Below, in pieces: positions 26,601 through 34,709 of a stretch of 62,207 bases of DNA. A program made the translations under genes and the position numbers. This stretch comes from Actinobacillus ureae ATCC 25976. Its GTDB lineage: Bacteria; Pseudomonadota; Gammaproteobacteria; Enterobacterales; Pasteurellaceae. A model generated the notes under the pieces. The model did no database searches. It had not been told where the DNA came from and saw nothing but the letters and a program-made list of their open reading frames with translations. Where the stretch lies: the NCBI RefSeq assembly GCF_000188255.1, contig NZ_GL831081.1, positions 219,382 through 281,588 on the forward strand, read 5' to 3'. The first letter of the stretch is position 1. The number at the start of each line of letters is the position of its first letter.

Positions 26601-28154
26601 TTACTCTGCCGAGACTTTCTTCACTGGCTTTTTCTTTCTAAATGTTTTACGACGACGTTTTTTCTTTTCTTCGCCGGCAAAATTCGGCAAATTTCTGACC
26701 GCTTTCAACATTTCCGCACGTTGTGCGTCATTGCTAAATTGGTATTCGTGCCACCACGCTGAAAGCTCGACCAAGTCACCGCCTTCAATCTCAGCTCGCA
26801 TCACTAATAGATCAAAACCGGCACGGAATTTTACGTATTCCAGCGTCTGCTGCGGACGTTTACCCGAACGTTTGGTCATTTGGAATTGTAACGCCCAAAT
26901 ATCACGAATCACAGAGGTATGACGACGATGTAATGCAATCGCTTTACAACTTTCATCCAATACATCATTCGCTGCTAACATCATTGCATCGTGGCTGTTT
27001 AAACCACCTTCATTTTTCAACACTTCCATTTTCTCACGTAATGGATACCAAAGTAATGCTGCGAATAAAAATGCCGGATTAACCCGTAAATTATCACGAA
27101 TACGTTCATCCGTTGAGTTTAGTGCTTTACTTAGCATACGCTCTGCATTCGAATCATTGTGTTCGGTGAAAAACGGCACTAGCACCGGAAATAACTGCTC
27201 GAATAAGCCATATTGCCGCATCAATTGATAAGTTTTAAAACCTTGTCCCGATTGCAACAATTTTAATGATTCATCAAACAAACGTGCCGCCGGAATATTT
27301 TTCAATAAATGGGCAAGTTCACGAATAGGGGCATCGCTCGGTTTATCCAAGAACATATCCAATTTCGCCATAAAGCGAACTGCACGCAACATACGTACTG
27401 GATCTTCTTGATAGCGTATCACCGGATCACCGATTAAGCGTAACTTACCGGCTTTTAGATCTGCAATGCCATCAAAGAAATCAAAAATCAGGTTATGTTT
27501 CGGATCGTAATAGAGCGAATTAACGGTGAAATCACGACGCTGTGCATCTTCACGTAGCGTGCCGTACACATTGTCACGTAACAGCATACCTTCTTCGCTA
27601 ACTTTTGAGATTTTATCGCTGCTATGATTGCTGTGATCTGCTCGGAAAGTCGCCACTTCATAAATATCACGTCCAAACACAATATGGGCTAAACGGAAAC
27701 GGCGCCCGATTAAACGGCATTGATGCCCAAAGATTTTTTGAATTTCTTCCGGTTTTGCATTAGTTGCAACGTCAAAATCTTTTGGTTTATGTCCTAACAA
27801 TAAATCTCGAATACAACCACCGACCACGTAGGCCTCAAAACCAGCACGCTGTAATTTTTCAACGATTACTAACGCATTTTTCGGAAAGTCTTTCGGAGTA
27901 ATATCATAATGGCCGGCATTTACTGTAAATTTTTTATGTAACAGATGAGAAGGCATATTTGTATTATTTGCCTTCTTGGCTTTTTTAGACGAGTGCGTTT
28001 TGTTTTCAATCGCTTTCGAAGCAGAGCGTTTAGTACGTGATTCTGCTGCTTTAGCGTTCTTGCCTTGCTTACGTCCTTCCGATTCAAACTCTACAAGCGG
28101 CTGCTTTTTAACGTTTTTTCGACGAGTAAACAACGATTTGATATAGTTAAAAAT
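26601..28154 (-). CDS. pcnB: Poly(A) polymerase I, probable AUU start
   Basis: Adds 3' poly(A) tails that mark RNAs for decay; its role meshes with hfq and rnt elsewhere in the window. The nucleotidyltransferase head (VGGCIRDLLLGHKPKDFDVATN) and the RRFRLAHIVFG and ARLFDESLKLLQSG blocks are typical PcnB. The C-terminus is strongly basic (KKKRRRKTFRKKKPVKKV). The first ATG/GTG/TTG-type start is TTG at 28133 (510 residues) with no ribosome site, but AGAGG lies six bases before an in-frame ATT at 28154 (ATT TTT AAC TAT). E. coli pcnB also starts at AUU UUU. I therefore extend the gene to 517 residues. The N-terminal 60 residues form a basic, low-complexity extension. Confidence 0.85.
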   Translation of the reverse strand: MFNYIKSLFTRRKNVKKQPLVEFESEGRKQGKNAKAAESRTKRSASKAIENKTHSSKKAKKANNTNMPSHLLHKKFTVNAGHYDITPKDFPKNALVIVEKLQRAGFEAYVVGGCIRDLLLGHKPKDFDVATNAKPEEIQKIFGHQCRLIGRRFRLAHIVFGRDIYEVATFRADHSNHSSDKISKVSEEGMLLRDNVYGTLREDAQRRDFTVNSLYYDPKHNLIFDFFDGIADLKAGKLRLIGDPVIRYQEDPVRMLRAVRFMAKLDMFLDKPSDAPIRELAHLLKNIPAARLFDESLKLLQSGQGFKTYQLMRQYGLFEQLFPVLVPFFTEHNDSNAERMLSKALNSTDERIRDNLRVNPAFLFAALLWYPLREKMEVLKNEGGLNSHDAMMLAANDVLDESCKAIALHRRHTSVIRDIWALQFQMTKRSGKRPQQTLEYVKFRAGFDLLVMRAEIEGGDLVELSAWWHEYQFSNDAQRAEMLKAVRNLPNFAGEEKKKRRRKTFRKKKPVKKVSAE

Positions 28155-28204
28155 AATACACCTCTGAAATTAACAATCGTAATAGATAATTAAATCATAA
28201 TAAA

Positions 28205-28235
28205 AAATAATGGACAATATGAGATTGTCCATTAT
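28205..28235 (-). terminator. dksA terminator
   Basis: TAATGGACAAT and ATTGTCCATTA pair perfectly (11 bp, loop ATGAG). On the minus strand it is followed by a T-rich run. It separates dksA from pcnB. Confidence 0.85.
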
Positions 28236-28264
28236 CAATTTCAATTACCCATTTCTAATTAAGC

Positions 28265-28714
28265 TTATAAGCCCATTTGCTTTTCACGGATTTCTGCAAG
28301 CGTTTTACAGTCAATACACATATCGGCTGTCGGACGAGCTTCTAAACGACGTAGACCAATCTCTACACCACAAGTTTCACAATAGCCGTATTCATCTTCA
28401 GCAATGCTGTTTAGCGTCTGCTCAATTTTTTTAAGCAATTTACGCTCACGGTCACGGTTTCGTAATTCAAGGCTGAATTCTTCTTCCTGTGTTGCTCGGT
28501 CTGCTGGATCGGCAAAATTTGCCACTTCCTCTTGCATTTGGCTTTTGGTGCGCTCAGCTTCTTCCATGATTTGAACGTGCCACGCACGAAGAATTTTACG
28601 GAAATGCTCTTTTTGCGCATCGCTCATGTATTCTTCGTCTTTTTTAGGTTGGTAAGGTGTAACGCCTGCTAGAGCTAATAAACCTAATGAAGTGGTACCT
28701 GCCACTTGAGCCAT
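28265..28714 (-). CDS. dksA: RNA polymerase-binding transcription factor DksA
   Basis: Binds the RNA polymerase secondary channel and, with ppGpp, mediates the stringent response. 149 residues (E. coli 151). A coiled-coil is visible at about 35-108, with the tip sequence NFADPADRATQEEE (acidic tip, Asp-Pro-Ala-Asp). The four-cysteine zinc finger is CETCGVEIGL...CIDC at about 111-135. AAAGGAGTGAAATT precedes ATG. It stands upstream of pcnB as in enterobacteria, with a terminator between. Confidence 0.97.
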   Translation of the reverse strand: MAQVAGTTSLGLLALAGVTPYQPKKDEEYMSDAQKEHFRKILRAWHVQIMEEAERTKSQMQEEVANFADPADRATQEEEFSLELRNRDRERKLLKKIEQTLNSIAEDEYGYCETCGVEIGLRRLEARPTADMCIDCKTLAEIREKQMGL

Positions 28715-28875
28715 AATTTCACTCCTTTTGGATAGTGTTGCCCCTGTTTAGAATTATTTGATATAAAAAATTTTAGGGGATAGTTCAAAAGGGCGTATAA
28801 ATAACAAATGTAATCCCTTTTGGCAATCAGATTTTGCAAAAAAATTTTGTAATTTTTACCGCTTAGCAGACAATA

Positions 28876-28907
28876 AAAACGGCTAAAGATTCCATTAGCC
28901 GCTAAAA
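28876..28907 (-). terminator. thiB terminator
   Basis: CGGCTAA/TTAGCCG stem with loop AGATTCCA, flanked by AAAA on the left (T run on the minus strand), about 20 bases past the thiB stop. Confidence 0.8.
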
Positions 28908-28924
28908 TAAACGAATGATTTCTG

Positions 28925-29890
28925 CTACCAACTTTGTTGCCAACTCGCAAGCCATTTTCTTACTGTCTCAGAAGATGGCTGTATAAAAGCAAGCTGTTTA
29001 TATTCAGGTAACGCTTTAAACGCCGGAACTGCATCTGTGCCAACCACCGGTTTCATCACATTATGATAAGAAATCACATTTTGCGCTTGAGCTTGATGTA
29101 AAAATTGCAAAAATTGTTTGGCTAATGCTTTTTGCTTACTCACTTTGGTAATTGCTGCAACTTCCGTTTGGACCAAATGGCCTTCTTCAAATTGCGCAGC
29201 GACATACTTGTCGGTTTTTTCATGCCATTGATGATAAAGTGGTGAAGTTGCATAACTTAGTACCAAATCAGATTCGCCTTTCAAAAAAGCACCATAAGTT
29301 TCAGACCAACCTTTACCAACAGTTACCGTATGCTTAGCTAACGTTTTCCAAGCGTCTTCAGCCTTATCACCATACACACTATTTACCCAAAATAGCAAAC
29401 CACGCCCCACTGTACTGGTGCGAGGATCTTGATAAATCACTTTTAAATCTTGGCGTTCAACTAATTCTTTTAATGATCTCGGCGGCTGCGCTAATTTCTC
29501 TTTGTTATAGATAAAAGCATATTCGCTGTAATCATACGGAAAGAACACTTCATTTTGCCAAGGAAAATCCTCGACCGTTAATTCGTGTTCGATAAAAAAG
29601 CCCGATTTTTGCGCTTCTTCCATCGTAAAATTATCAATGCCTAGCATCACGTCCGCTTTTGTTTTTTTACCTTCTAAACGGATACGATTAAACATTGTAA
29701 TACCGTCTTCAAAGGGTAAAAATCTCACGTCACATTGACATTGTTTTTCAAATAATTCTTCAAGTTTTGGCGCAGGCCCCCACTTTGAAGTGAAAGAATC
29801 ATAAGTATAAACCGTCAATACAGGTGTTTGCGCCATAGCATGTGCTGCAAAACACCAAGCAGATAATGCCAAAAGTTTTTTCATTGTCAT
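28925..29890 (-). CDS. thiB: Thiamine-binding periplasmic protein ThiB
   Basis: Solute-binding subunit of the thiamine/TPP ABC importer (also called TbpA). 321 residues with a signal peptide cleaved at AHAMAQ (about 21). Conserved ThiB segments: VLTVYTYDSFTSKWGPAP, RTSTVGRGLLFWVN, and SYATSPLYHQ. A TPP riboswitch in the leader confirms the thiamine role. The permease and ATPase genes thiP and thiQ, usually directly downstream, are absent: dksA follows. ATG at 29890 is preceded by AGAAGGAATAG; a second in-frame ATG two codons later is also possible. Confidence 0.93.
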   Translation of the reverse strand: MTMKKLLALSAWCFAAHAMAQTPVLTVYTYDSFTSKWGPAPKLEELFEKQCQCDVRFLPFEDGITMFNRIRLEGKKTKADVMLGIDNFTMEEAQKSGFFIEHELTVEDFPWQNEVFFPYDYSEYAFIYNKEKLAQPPRSLKELVERQDLKVIYQDPRTSTVGRGLLFWVNSVYGDKAEDAWKTLAKHTVTVGKGWSETYGAFLKGESDLVLSYATSPLYHQWHEKTDKYVAAQFEEGHLVQTEVAAITKVSKQKALAKQFLQFLHQAQAQNVISYHNVMKPVVGTDAVPAFKALPEYKQLAFIQPSSETVRKWLASWQQSW

Positions 29891-29893
29891 CTA

Positions 29894-29919
29894 TTCCTTC
29901 TAAAAATAAACTAGAAGGA
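29894..29919 (-). promoter_or_regulatory. SD-sequestering hairpin of thiB (riboswitch expression platform)
   Basis: TCCTTCTA and TAGAAGGA pair (8 bp, 9-base loop). The downstream arm is the thiB ribosome binding site itself. This suggests that the riboswitch acts on translation initiation. Confidence 0.6.
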
Positions 29920-29992
29920 TTTGAGTAGAACCAGCTGCCTTCCATACTCTGATTAAATGCTTTTATAAGCCTAATTTGGTAAGTATAGCAAA

Positions 29993-30071
29993 TGTCTCAA
30001 ATCCCTACACTGATACTAATCAGATCAGGTTCTATGGGTAATTTCTCAGCTTTGTAAAGCACCCCAATGAG
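29993..30071 (-). promoter_or_regulatory. TPP riboswitch (THI box)
   Basis: On the minus strand the aptamer reads GGGGTGC, then GCTGAGA, ACCC, GAACCTGATCT, GTATCAGTGTAGGGA: the full conserved set of the thiamine-pyrophosphate aptamer in order. It lies about 105 bases upstream of thiB. Confidence 0.93.
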
Positions 30072-30081
30072 AACGAAGCAA

Positions 30082-30110
30082 ATTGTAAGGCATGCGTAAA
30101 TATAATGCAA
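30082..30110 (-). promoter_or_regulatory. thiB promoter
   Basis: Minus strand TTGCAT (30110-30105), 17-base spacer, TACAAT (30087-30082). Transcription would start just before the riboswitch aptamer. Its -35 is four bases from the PurR-like palindrome. Confidence 0.75.
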
Positions 30111-30113
30111 ATC

Positions 30114-30137
30114 CAAAAAGCAAACGTTTGCTTTTTG
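30114..30137. promoter_or_regulatory. PurR-like operator palindrome
   Basis: A perfect 24-base palindrome centred on GCAAACGTTTGC, the consensus core of the PurR operator. It overlaps the -35 box (TTGCTT, 30128-30133) of the rightward promoter and adjoins the -35 of the thiB promoter. PurR binding is inferred from the consensus. Confidence 0.75.
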
Positions 30138-30156
30138 ATTTTTTAAAAGATATACT
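30128..30156 (+). promoter_or_regulatory. Promoter of amidohydrolase leader
   Basis: TTGCTT (30128-30133) and TATACT (30151-30156) with a 17-base spacer. A start near 30163 would give a leader of about 195 bases before the structural gene. Confidence 0.7.
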
Positions 30157-30194
30157 ACAGTCCTAGTGCCAAGAAAGGAACTAGATAGATTCAT

Positions 30195-30290
30195 ATGCAA
30201 AACCTTACAACATACTTAAACACTCATTTAGCCAAACATCATTTCATTATGGTGCTTGACTCTTTTTTTGGCATTTCAACTCATTTATAG
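30195..30290 (+). CDS. Putative leader peptide
   Basis: 31-codon ORF beginning MQNLTTYLNTHLAKHHF and ending FFGISTHL. AAAGGAA lies 14 bases before the ATG, rather far. A run of seven T near the 3' end (30262-30268) and a stop codon that enters the stem of the next terminator give it the look of a pyrBI-type leader. It may be only a chance ORF; no homologue is recognised. Confidence 0.4.
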   Translation: MQNLTTYLNTHLAKHHFIMVLDSFFGISTHL

Positions 30291-30315
30291 ATCTCTTTTT
30301 AGAGATCTTTTTTTT
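30289..30315 (+). terminator. Intrinsic terminator/attenuator in amidohydrolase leader
   Basis: AGATCTCT and AGAGATCT (8 bp perfect stem, TTTT loop) are followed by nine T. It ends 42 bases before the structural gene's ATG and lies on the path from the only visible promoter. Confidence 0.85.
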
Positions 30316-30356
30316 ACCTAAAATTCAGCAAAATAAGTAGAGAGGAAAAGATTAAC

Positions 30357-31343
30357 ATGAGCCAATTAATTCGTACGCTCAAAAGCCATATTCGTGACGA
30401 AATTATTAAAAAAGGCGGTTGGGTGAATGCTCACGCCCATGCAGACCGAGCATTTACAATGACGCCGGAAAAAATTGCCATTTACCAAAATGCCAATCTA
30501 CAACAAAAATGGGATTTAGTTGATGAAGTAAAACGCAATTCAACGGTTGATGATTACTACCGCCGTTTTTCACAAGCGATTGAATTAATGATTTCACAGG
30601 GGGTTACCGCATTCGGGACTTTTGTGGATATTGATGGCGTATGTGAAGATCGTGCAATTATCGCCGCTCACAAAGCTCGTGAAGTGTATAAAAGCGATAT
30701 TACCTTAAAATTTGCCAACCAAACCTTAAAAGGCGTAATTGAACCAACTGCAAAAAAATGGTTTGATATCGGTTCTGAAATGGTAGATATGATTGGTGGC
30801 TTGCCATACCGTGACGAATTAGATTTCGGCAAAGGCTTGGAAGCAATGGATATTTTGCTGGATAAAGCCAAATCACTCGGCAAGATGTTGCATGTACACG
30901 TGGACCAATTTAATACCCCGAAAGAAAAAGAAACCGAACAATTATGCGATAAAGCAATCGAACACGGTATGCAAGGTCGAGTGGTGGCAATCCACGGTAT
31001 TTCAATCGGCGCACATCCGAAAGAATATCGTAAAATGCTCTACCAAAAAATGCGTGACTCGCAAATGATGGTGATCGCTTGCCCAATGGCGTGGATTGAT
31101 AGCGGTCGTAAAGAAGATTTACAGCCATTCCATAATGCACTAACACCGGCGGATGAATTGATTCCGGAAGGCATTACCGTTGCAATCGGTACAGATAATA
31201 TTTGCGACTATATGGTGCCGTTATGTGAAGGTGATATGTGGCAAGAACTTAGCCTACTCTCTGCCGGCTGTCGCTTTACCAATTTAGAAGAAATGGCGAA
31301 TATTGCCTCAATCAACGGTAGAAAAGTGTTAGGTTTACTCTAA
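30357..31343 (+). CDS. Amidohydrolase, compact cytosine-deaminase-like
   Basis: 328-residue TIM-barrel metal hydrolase. Metal ligands: HAHADRAF (about residues 22-29), HVHVDQFNTP (about 182), HGIS (about 219) and the catalytic Asp in GTDNICDY (about 281). The HVDQ...HG...GTDN series resembles CodA-type deaminases, but the flanking beta-sandwich domains of CodA (427 residues) are missing, so the barrel starts almost at residue 1. The PurR-like operator upstream supports a purine or pyrimidine substrate. Single gene; GAGAGGAAAAG precedes the ATG. The exact substrate is not known from sequence. Confidence 0.75.
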   Translation: MSQLIRTLKSHIRDEIIKKGGWVNAHAHADRAFTMTPEKIAIYQNANLQQKWDLVDEVKRNSTVDDYYRRFSQAIELMISQGVTAFGTFVDIDGVCEDRAIIAAHKAREVYKSDITLKFANQTLKGVIEPTAKKWFDIGSEMVDMIGGLPYRDELDFGKGLEAMDILLDKAKSLGKMLHVHVDQFNTPKEKETEQLCDKAIEHGMQGRVVAIHGISIGAHPKEYRKMLYQKMRDSQMMVIACPMAWIDSGRKEDLQPFHNALTPADELIPEGITVAIGTDNICDYMVPLCEGDMWQELSLLSAGCRFTNLEEMANIASINGRKVLGLL

Positions 31344-31383
31344 TTTCTAATTAATCGCTGATTTTTAATCTTCTTTAATCTGA

Positions 31384-31430
31384 ACAAGCGGTCAAATTTG
31401 CAAAAAAATCTGTAAATTCGACCGTTTGTT
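31384..31430. terminator. Inverted USS pair after amidohydrolase gene
   Basis: ACAAGCGGTCAAATTTGCA and TGTAAATTCGACCGTTTGT form an imperfect stem with a T-rich tail. Confidence 0.7.
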
Positions 31431-31538
31431 TCTTTTCCTCTCTCCAATTCTCGGCAATTTTCCGCTATAATTTCAAAGATTTTGTCTCCGCAATTTATCA
31501 CAGCGGAAAACCTATTTTTAAATCTTAAGGATATTTTT

Positions 31539-33314
31539 ATGATGCGTTCTCATTATTGTGGTGCTTTAAACCGTTCGCACGTTGGTCAAACCGTAACATT
31601 AAGCGGTTGGGTTCACCGTGTGCGTAACCTCGGTCGTTTTATTTTTATGCAAATTCGTGACCGTGAAGGTATCGTGCAAGTTTTCTTTGACGAGAAGGAC
31701 GAAGCGATTTTCAAAATTGCTTCAAGCCTACGTTCAGAAGCGTGTGTACAAATTCAAGGTGAAGTGATTGCACGTGACGAATCGCAAATCAACAAAGATA
31801 TGGCGACCGGCGAAATCGAAGTGTTAGTGAAAAATGTGATTGTGTATAACAATTCGGAAGTTTTACCGCTTGATTTCAACCAAAGCAACACTGAAGAACA
31901 ACGTTTAAAATATCGTTATCTTGATTTACGCCGTCCGGAAATGGCGGAAAAACTCAAAACACGTGCAAAAATCACCAGTTTTGTACGTCGTTATATGGAC
32001 GACAACGGCTTCCTTGATATCGAAACGCCAATGCTGACCAAAGCAACACCGGAAGGTGCGCGTGACTACTTAGTGCCAAGCCGTGTACATAACGGTAAAT
32101 TCTACGCTCTACCGCAATCACCGCAGCTTTTCAAACAGTTGCTAATGATGTCGGGCTTTGACCGTTACTATCAAATCGTAAAATGCTTCCGTGACGAAGA
32201 TTTACGTGCCGATCGCCAGCCGGAATTTACCCAAATCGATGTGGAAACCTCATTTTTAACCGCTGAAGAAGTGCGTGAATTAATGGAAAATATGATTCAC
32301 GGCTTATGGTTGGATCGCTTAAACGTAGATTTAGGCAAATTCCCAATGATGACGTGGCAGGAAGTGATGCAACGTTTCGGTTCGGACAAACCGGATTTAC
32401 GTAACCCGTTAGAATTAGTCGATGTGGCAGATATCTTAAAAGACGTTGAGTTTAAAGTATTTAACGAGCCGGCAAATTCAGCAGACGGTCGTGTAACCGT
32501 ACTTCGTGTACCGAACGGTGCAACACTCACTCGTAAACAAATTGACGAATATACTCAATTTGTCGGTATTTACGGTGCAAAAGGCTTAGCATGGGCGAAA
32601 ATCAATGACGTGAATGCCAGTATGGAAGGCATTCAAAGCCCAGTAGCGAAATTCTTAAACGAAGACATTTTCAAAGCATTAATCGAGCGTACTAACGCAA
32701 CTAGCGGCGATATCCTATTCTTCGGTGCGGATAAATGGCAAGTGGTTACCGACTCAATGGGCGCTTTACGTCTGAAAGTTGGCCGTGATTTAGCATTAAC
32801 CGATCTTTCAGCGTGGAAACCGCTTTGGGTGATTGACTTCCCAATGTTTGAAAAAGACGATGAAGGCAATCTTTCTGCAATGCACCACCCGTTCACTTCT
32901 CCGAAAGATTTAACGCCGGAAGAATTAGCAGCAAATCCGGTGAATGCGGTTGCGAATGCTTATGATATGGTTATTAACGGCTACGAAGTGGGTGGCGGTT
33001 CGGTACGTATTTACGATCCGAAAATGCAACAAACTGTATTCAGCATTTTAGGTATCAACGAAGAAGAGCAACAAGAAAAATTCAGTTTCTTATTAGACGC
33101 ATTAAAATTCGGTACACCACCGCATGCTGGTCTTGCGTTCGGTTTAGACCGTTTAACCATGCTTATCACCGGTACGGAAAATATTCGTGATGTCATCGCA
33201 TTCCCGAAAACCACTGCAGCAGCATGCTTGATGACCGAAGCACCAAGTTTTGCAAATCCGCAAGCGTTGGAAGAGTTGGGGATTGCGGTCGTGAAAAAAG
33301 AGAAAGCGGAATAA
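31539..33314 (+). CDS. aspS: Aspartyl-tRNA synthetase
   Basis: Charges tRNA-Asp. The open frame begins at 31482, but family alignment ([19 protein letters not shown] against E. coli MRTEYCGQL) and the AAGGATATTTTT ribosome site put the start at 31539 (or the adjacent ATG at 31542), giving about 591 residues (E. coli 590). Visible domains: OB-fold anticodon domain (about 1-105), class II catalytic core with [18 protein letters not shown] (motif 2) and [13 protein letters not shown] (motif 3), and the bacterial GAD insertion in the middle. It opens the aspS-nudB-yebC-ruvC cluster known from gammaproteobacteria. Confidence 0.98.
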   Translation: MMRSHYCGALNRSHVGQTVTLSGWVHRVRNLGRFIFMQIRDREGIVQVFFDEKDEAIFKIASSLRSEACVQIQGEVIARDESQINKDMATGEIEVLVKNVIVYNNSEVLPLDFNQSNTEEQRLKYRYLDLRRPEMAEKLKTRAKITSFVRRYMDDNGFLDIETPMLTKATPEGARDYLVPSRVHNGKFYALPQSPQLFKQLLMMSGFDRYYQIVKCFRDEDLRADRQPEFTQIDVETSFLTAEEVRELMENMIHGLWLDRLNVDLGKFPMMTWQEVMQRFGSDKPDLRNPLELVDVADILKDVEFKVFNEPANSADGRVTVLRVPNGATLTRKQIDEYTQFVGIYGAKGLAWAKINDVNASMEGIQSPVAKFLNEDIFKALIERTNATSGDILFFGADKWQVVTDSMGALRLKVGRDLALTDLSAWKPLWVIDFPMFEKDDEGNLSAMHHPFTSPKDLTPEELAANPVNAVANAYDMVINGYEVGGGSVRIYDPKMQQTVFSILGINEEEQQEKFSFLLDALKFGTPPHAGLAFGLDRLTMLITGTENIRDVIAFPKTTAAACLMTEAPSFANPQALEELGIAVVKKEKAE

Positions 33315-33348
33315 GACAAGCGGTCAAAAATCACTTATTTTTTTGCTG

Positions 33349-33819
33349 ATGAAATACAAAAATCCTAACTCCATTTTAGTTGTGATTTATGCACAAAATT
33401 CGGGTAAAGTCTTAATTCTGCAACGCCAAGACGATCCCGAATTTTGGCAGTCGGTAACCGGTTCGCTTGAGCCGAACGAACAACCGTTTGAAACGGCGAT
33501 TCGTGAGGTGAAAGAAGAAATTGGCATTGATATTTTAGCGGAAAAACTTTCGCTTATAGATTGCAACGAGTCGGTAGAATTTGAGATTTTTCCGCATTTT
33601 CGGTATAAATATGCGCCTGATGTGACACATTGCTCGGAACATTGGTTTTTACTAGCCTTAACGCAAGAACGACAACCGATATTAAGTGAACATTTAGCGT
33701 TTAAATGGGTGAGCGTCGAAGAAGCCATCCAACTAACAAAATCACCGAATAATGCGGCGGCGATTGCAAAATATTTAACTCCCCTCTTTAGAAAAGAGGG
33801 GAGCTTTTTCAAAACATAA
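33349..33819 (+). CDS. nudB: Dihydroneopterin triphosphate diphosphatase NudB
   Basis: Nudix hydrolase that removes pyrophosphate from dihydroneopterin triphosphate in folate synthesis. The Nudix box reads [20 protein letters not shown] (about 38-57). Flanking signatures [12 protein letters not shown] and [11 protein letters not shown] match E. coli NudB closely. I choose ATG at 33349 (MKYKNPN, 156 residues) rather than the TTG two codons upstream. An intrinsic terminator stem lies inside the last 13 codons. The gene starts 34 bases after aspS, in a region carrying a USS core. Confidence 0.93.
   Translation: MKYKNPNSILVVIYAQNSGKVLILQRQDDPEFWQSVTGSLEPNEQPFETAIREVKEEIGIDILAEKLSLIDCNESVEFEIFPHFRYKYAPDVTHCSEHWFLLALTQERQPILSEHLAFKWVSVEEAIQLTKSPNNAAAIAKYLTPLFRKEGSFFKT
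33781..33811 (+). terminator. Terminator embedded in nudB 3' coding end
   Basis: TCCCCTCTTT and AAGAGGGGA pair around AGAA, followed by GCTTTTTC. It is within the nudB reading frame, encoding part of [12 protein letters not shown], and just before yebC. Confidence 0.7.
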
Positions 33820-33842
33820 ATTTAAAAGAAGGAAACAACAGA

Positions 33843-34583
33843 ATGGCAGGTCATAGTAAGTGGGCTAACATTAAACACCGTAAAGCGGCACAAGATGCGC
33901 AACGCGGTAAAATCTTTACTAAATTAATTCGTGAATTGGTAACAGCTGCAAAATTAGGTGGCGGTGATGTTTCTGCAAACCCTCGTTTACGTTCTGCAGT
34001 AGATAAAGCATTATCAAACAATATGACTCGTGACACGATCAACCGTGCAATCGAGCGTGGTGTAGGCGGTGGCGATGACACCAATATGGAAACTAAAATC
34101 TATGAAGGTTACGGTCCAGGCGGTACAGCGGTGATGGTTGAATGTTTAAGTGATAACGCTAACCGTACCATTTCACAAGTTCGTCCAAGCTTCACTAAAT
34201 GTGGCGGTAACTTAGGTACAGAAGGTTCTGTTGGTTACTTATTCAGCAAAAAAGGTTTAATTTTAATTGCTTCGGGTGATGAAGACGCTTTAACTGAAGC
34301 AGCTATCGAAGCCGGTGCAGACGATATTCAACCGCAAGAAGACGGTTCATTCGAAATCTATACTGCTTGGGAAGATTTAGGTGATGTACGTGATGGCATC
34401 GAAAAAGCCGGTTTCAAAATTGAAAATGCAGAAGTTACGATGATTCCATCAACCACCGTTGAACTAGATGCAGAAACTGCACCGAAATTACTTGATTTGA
34501 TTAACCGTCTCGAAGATTGTGATGATGTACAAAACGTATATCACAACGGTGAAATCAGTGACGAAGTTGCTGCATTACTATAA
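33843..34583 (+). CDS. yebC: YebC/TACO1-family regulatory or translation factor
   Basis: 246-residue protein of the YebC/PmpR/TACO1 family, reported both as a DNA-binding regulator and as a factor easing ribosome stalling at proline-rich tracts. It begins with the invariant [19 protein letters not shown] and continues with [16 protein letters not shown] and [17 protein letters not shown]-type sequence. Full length (E. coli 246). Good ribosome site AAGAAGGAAACAACAG. Followed by its own terminator at 34602; in E. coli it is directly followed by ruvC, but here a lipoprotein gene intervenes. Confidence 0.95.
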   Translation: MAGHSKWANIKHRKAAQDAQRGKIFTKLIRELVTAAKLGGGDVSANPRLRSAVDKALSNNMTRDTINRAIERGVGGGDDTNMETKIYEGYGPGGTAVMVECLSDNANRTISQVRPSFTKCGGNLGTEGSVGYLFSKKGLILIASGDEDALTEAAIEAGADDIQPQEDGSFEIYTAWEDLGDVRDGIEKAGFKIENAEVTMIPSTTVELDAETAPKLLDLINRLEDCDDVQNVYHNGEISDEVAALL

Positions 34584-34595
34584 ATCATAATACAT

Positions 34596-34632
34596 AAACC
34601 AACCATTTAGGTTGGCTTCTTTTTTACTTAAA
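34596..34632 (+). terminator. yebC terminator
   Basis: AACCAACC and GGTTGGCTT pair around ATTTA (stem CCAACC/GGTTGG), followed by CTTCTTTTTT. Confidence 0.8.
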
Positions 34633-34709
34633 TGGAACTAACTTCAATAAGTTGGCATCTAATGGATGCGTTTAAGACGTGTATTTATCCCTAACATAAG
34701 GAATATAAA

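Noticed and set aside
30001-30071. Small minus-strand ORF over the thiB leader (29997-30200)
   Set aside because: It coincides with the TPP aptamer and palindrome, which explain the sequence constraint.
33387-33812. 141-codon minus-strand frame opposite nudB
   Set aside because: Antisense to a certain gene, no ribosome site and no recognisable product.
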